Shown here: piece by piece, positions 6,940-9,245 of the stretch
How the letters are laid out: each line of letters starts with the position of its first letter
Position numbering within the stretch: position 1 is the first letter of the stretch
NCBI GenBank assembly: GCA_040235375.1
Contig: JBECKQ010000366.1
Coordinates: 1 to 9,245 of the forward strand
Reading direction: 5' to 3'
Source: JBECKQ01 sp040235375
GTDB taxonomy: Bacteria; Planctomycetota; Phycisphaerae; UBA1845
DNA: 9,245 bases
Notes under the pieces: model-generated
What the model was told of the DNA's origin: nothing
Databases searched by the model: none
Seen by the model: only the letters and a program-made list of their open reading frames with translations
Made by a program: the position numbers and the translations under genes

Positions 6940-7842
6940 ATGATGAACGTACGAACCTTCAAACGGAACCTCTGTATGTGGCGACCCGGAGCGACGTACT
7001 CGCGCTGGTCGATCGTGTTCTGCATGATCGCTCCGCTCGTACTGGCCGCGACGGCGACGGCGCGCGAGGCGAAGCAAAAGGGCGAAGCCAAGGTCGCGGC
7101 CGGCCCGGGTGAGGCGAGGCCGCCCGAGGCGCCGCGCCCCCCCGGTGGGCCGCAGGACCGCGATCGACGTCCGGCCGTTGCCGAAGCGCGCCGCGCGGTG
7201 CAGCAGTGGATGAAGATGAGCGACGAGGAGCGGCAGAAGATCAAGGACTTCATGGCCGAGGAGTTTCCGCGGCGCTACAAAGCGGTGCAGGATCTCGAGC
7301 AGACCAATCCGGGGGCGTACCGGCGGCACCTGGCACTGATGCTACCGCACATCCTTCGCTTGTACGAGCTGCGCCAGGTGGACCCGGACGCCTTCGCCAA
7401 CCGCATGCAGGAGATCAGGAACCAGTTGCGGCTGCGCGAACTCGCCCGCGAGTATCGGGACGAGCAGGACCAAGCGAAGCGCGACGAGCTGAAACAGCAG
7501 ATTCACGACCTGGTGCAGCAGCAGTTCGATCTGCGGATCGAGCGCGCGGTGAGTGAGATCAATCGCCTCGAGGACCGGCTGGATCATCTGCACCAGCGGC
7601 TTGGCGAGCAGCGCGCCAAGCGCGACGAGCACGTCGATCGCGAGGTCGATCGGATTCTGAGCGGCGAGCTGCCGCCGTTCGATGTGTTCGAAAGTCCGGC
7701 TCCGCCTCCGCGTGACGAGTTGGGGCCACCGCCGGCGCCGCCGGATGCCCCTCCACCGCCTGGCCATCGACCGCGGCTTGAGAAGCGGCGTTCCGGCGGC
7801 GAGGATGACCCTGTCGCACCGGCCGGCAGCGAGGATAACTGA
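6940..7842 (+). CDS. Exported coiled-coil protein with proline-rich tail
   Basis: I do not recognise a named family in this 300-residue protein. The N-terminus has basic residues followed by a hydrophobic stretch (about 23-37, ending ATATA) that looks like a signal peptide, with cleavage after A41. Alternatively it is a membrane anchor. Residues 42-80 are Pro/Gly/Ala-rich. Residues 84-240 are almost entirely charged helix with heptad character (for example IKDFMAEEF, LRLRELAREY, INRLEDRLDHLHQRL). Residues 252-276 are proline-rich (APPPRDELGPPPAPPDAPPP), and the end is charged. The start has CGGAG at 6929-6933. It follows the probable anti-sigma gene by 88 bases on the same strand. A periplasmic sensor or chaperone of the Spy/ZraP/CnrX kind working with the sigma pair is plausible, but no diagnostic LTxxQ motif is seen. 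Confidence 0.75.
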   Translation: MMNVRTFKRNLCMWRPGATYSRWSIVFCMIAPLVLAATATAREAKQKGEAKVAAGPGEARPPEAPRPPGGPQDRDRRPAVAEARRAVQQWMKMSDEERQKIKDFMAEEFPRRYKAVQDLEQTNPGAYRRHLALMLPHILRLYELRQVDPDAFANRMQEIRNQLRLRELAREYRDEQDQAKRDELKQQIHDLVQQQFDLRIERAVSEINRLEDRLDHLHQRLGEQRAKRDEHVDREVDRILSGELPPFDVFESPAPPPRDELGPPPAPPDAPPPPGHRPRLEKRRSGGEDDPVAPAGSEDN

Positions 7843-7929
7843 ACGAATGAGGCAATCTCTTACAAAGTCACGACTTGCAGAAGGCGGGCGGTCAACAGAG
7901 GGAAAAGTATAGACATCTGAAGTCACTGC

Positions 7930-7958
7930 TTGAGTCAACCAGGCCGTCTGGATACCAT
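7930..7958 (+). promoter_or_regulatory. Weak candidate promoter for the dockerin-type gene
   Basis: TTGAGT (7930-7935) and TACCAT (7953-7958) are 17 bases apart, each matching the sigma-70 consensus at 4 of 6 bases. The pair lies in the 226-base gap upstream of the gene at 8069. The gap suggests a separate transcription unit, but the boxes are weak and could be chance. Confidence 0.25.
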
Positions 7959-8068
7959 GGGAGGTTCTGGAGAACGGTGGTGGAGAAGTCTCTATGTCCG
8001 TTCTGACAGAGTCTGTAGCCGGCCAGTGCGGTCAGCCGATTCGGAACTCATGCACGGAGGGCATTTCC

Positions 8069-9181
8069 ATGACTCAAGAGCGATGGCCGAACTGTGTGCG
8101 CATCCTAGTTTGTCTCGGCATTCTGGCAGTGGCTCCGGCAATCGTCCAGGGCGACAACCTCCTTGCCAATCCCGGTTTCGAGACCGTCTATAACACGGTC
8201 GGCAATTTCCCCAACGATTTCGGATACTGGCGGGGAGATCTGACGGCGTTCACCGGTCCCGCGCAGGGAATCACGCCGTACGAGGGGCAGAGGATGATGC
8301 ACCTCATTGCGAGCTCCGCCAAAGGTCCGACCATAGCCTTTATCGGCTCCGAGCTCGTGCAACTGGTCGATCCGACGGCCTCGGGCGTGGACCTCTCGGC
8401 GGGGAACGCAGTCGCCGTCGTCACCGCCTACTACAACCGCGTGCCGGGCGACAGCGAGACCGATACGCAGTTCCGCGTAGACGTGCGGACGTTCGCCGGC
8501 GATCCATACACGTACAACTCGCAGGTGAACAACAGCGAGCTGTCAATGGTCCAGAAGGACCTTTTCAGCGACGGAGACGTGGCCACGTGGCAGGCCTGCA
8601 CTGCGGTTGTTCCCGTGCCTCCGGAGACCGGCTTCGTGGCCGTGCGGGTCGCGGCGATGGAGGATGTTGTCAACGACGCAACCTATCCCGAGTTCGACGG
8701 TCACTACGTTGACGCAACTTCCATGGTGATCGTGCCCATGGAAGACTGCAACAGCAATGGAATGCCGGATGTACTGGATATCGCCGGCGGAACCAGCAAG
8801 GACTGCGATCGGTCCGGCGTTCCCGATGAGTGCGAACTGGCGAGCCCGGAGTGCCCCTACCTGCTGGGTGATGTCAGCAATGACGGCCTCGTCGACGAGG
8901 TGGACATCCTCCAGTTCTACTCGGTTCTGCTGCACCTGAATCAGTGCGGATGCGCCGTTGCTGCGGCGGACATAAACAGGGACGGAGTGGTCAACGTCCG
9001 CGACATTCGCCCGTTTATTCGCATTGTCCGGTGCAACCTGGGACTTCCGCAGGGCGGTTTCGGTCCCTATCCGGCCGGCGACCTGGGCCAGCTTGCCCAG
9101 GAGCTCGACGTGGAGCTTGATCTCGGCCTCCAGCTCCAGGCGGCTGCACCGATTCAGCAAGTTCAGCGCGAAAGGCCCTGA
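8069..9181 (+). CDS. Secreted protein with beta-rich domain, calcium repeats and dockerin-like module
   Basis: A 370-residue exported protein. It has a signal peptide (1-28, hydrophobic ILVCLGILAVAPAIVQG). The mature start DNLLANPGFET is typical of CBM4/9-like or jelly-roll domains (about 29-222). Two DCNxNGxPD-type calcium loops follow (227-256, DCNSNGMPDVLDI and DCDRSGVPDEC), and then a dockerin-like pair of EF-hand loops: GDVSNDGLVDEVDI (267-280) and ADINRDGVVNVRDI (300-313). Such repeats are widespread in planctomycete secreted proteins; their exact role (cell-surface attachment or assembly) is uncertain here. The start at 8069 is chosen because GGAGG (8056-8060) lies eight bases upstream; the frame is open to 7994, but the 25 extra residues would bury the signal peptide. 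After the last EF-hand loop comes an unusual Leu/Gln/Glu-rich tail (about 323-370, with LAQELDVELDLGLQLQ), which may reflect a rearranged 3' end. Confidence 0.85.
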   Translation: MTQERWPNCVRILVCLGILAVAPAIVQGDNLLANPGFETVYNTVGNFPNDFGYWRGDLTAFTGPAQGITPYEGQRMMHLIASSAKGPTIAFIGSELVQLVDPTASGVDLSAGNAVAVVTAYYNRVPGDSETDTQFRVDVRTFAGDPYTYNSQVNNSELSMVQKDLFSDGDVATWQACTAVVPVPPETGFVAVRVAAMEDVVNDATYPEFDGHYVDATSMVIVPMEDCNSNGMPDVLDIAGGTSKDCDRSGVPDECELASPECPYLLGDVSNDGLVDEVDILQFYSVLLHLNQCGCAVAAADINRDGVVNVRDIRPFIRIVRCNLGLPQGGFGPYPAGDLGQLAQELDVELDLGLQLQAAAPIQQVQRERP

Positions 9182-9245
9182 CGGCCGGCGCCGCAGCAGA
9201 CAGAGTGTTGGAATTCCCTTCGGCCGCCGGGCCGGGAACCAAAAA

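Noticed and set aside
7994..8068. Earlier ATG for the dockerin-type protein
   Set aside because: It would add 25 residues before the signal peptide and has no good ribosome binding site, unlike the ATG at 8069.
8543..9160. Minus-strand open frame of 205 codons
   Set aside because: Most of it is antisense to the calcium-repeat and dockerin coding region. Only its upstream end (about 9060 onward) is suspicious, and that is reported as a finding.

Overview
The window looks like chromosomal DNA of a planctomycete, possibly of the Phycisphaerae type. This is inferred from the high GC content and strong G/C bias at third codon positions, the ECF sigma factor followed by a membrane protein and a secreted helical protein, and a secreted protein with DCNxNGxPD-type calcium repeats plus a dockerin-like pair. 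No rRNA or tRNA gene, CRISPR array or transposase was seen.

Left part, minus strand (1-1544): a Ser/Thr protein kinase runs off the left edge. Just upstream of it lies a gene for an unrecognised single-pass membrane protein. This pair is visibly less GC-rich and less biased in codon use than the rest, so it may be an accessory cassette. Between it and the next gene block are a large hairpin (1682-1724), a poorly resolved small ORF (1779-2213), and an imperfect tandem repeat of about 103-110 bp (1982-2220) that overlaps that ORF.

Centre, minus strand (2226-5328): rpmB (ribosomal protein L28) has a good sigma-70-type promoter and an intrinsic terminator. Then come gatC and gatA (subunits of the tRNA-dependent amidotransferase, overlapping by ATGA) and a GNAT acetyltransferase gene that overlaps the end of gatA by 7 bases. 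This is a housekeeping translation block; gatB is not in the window.

Right part, plus strand (5587-9181): an ECF sigma factor, a single-pass membrane protein likely to be its anti-sigma factor, and an exported coiled-coil protein with a proline-rich tail form a probable envelope-sensing set. After a 226-base gap comes a secreted protein with a signal peptide, a beta-rich domain, calcium-binding repeats and a dockerin-like module. Its C-terminal tail is odd and overlaps an antisense frame that also looks coding.

Nothing here is a clear new defence or mobile system. The items most worth a second look are the tandem repeat, the divergent kinase with its membrane partner, and the sigma/anti-sigma/coiled-coil trio.
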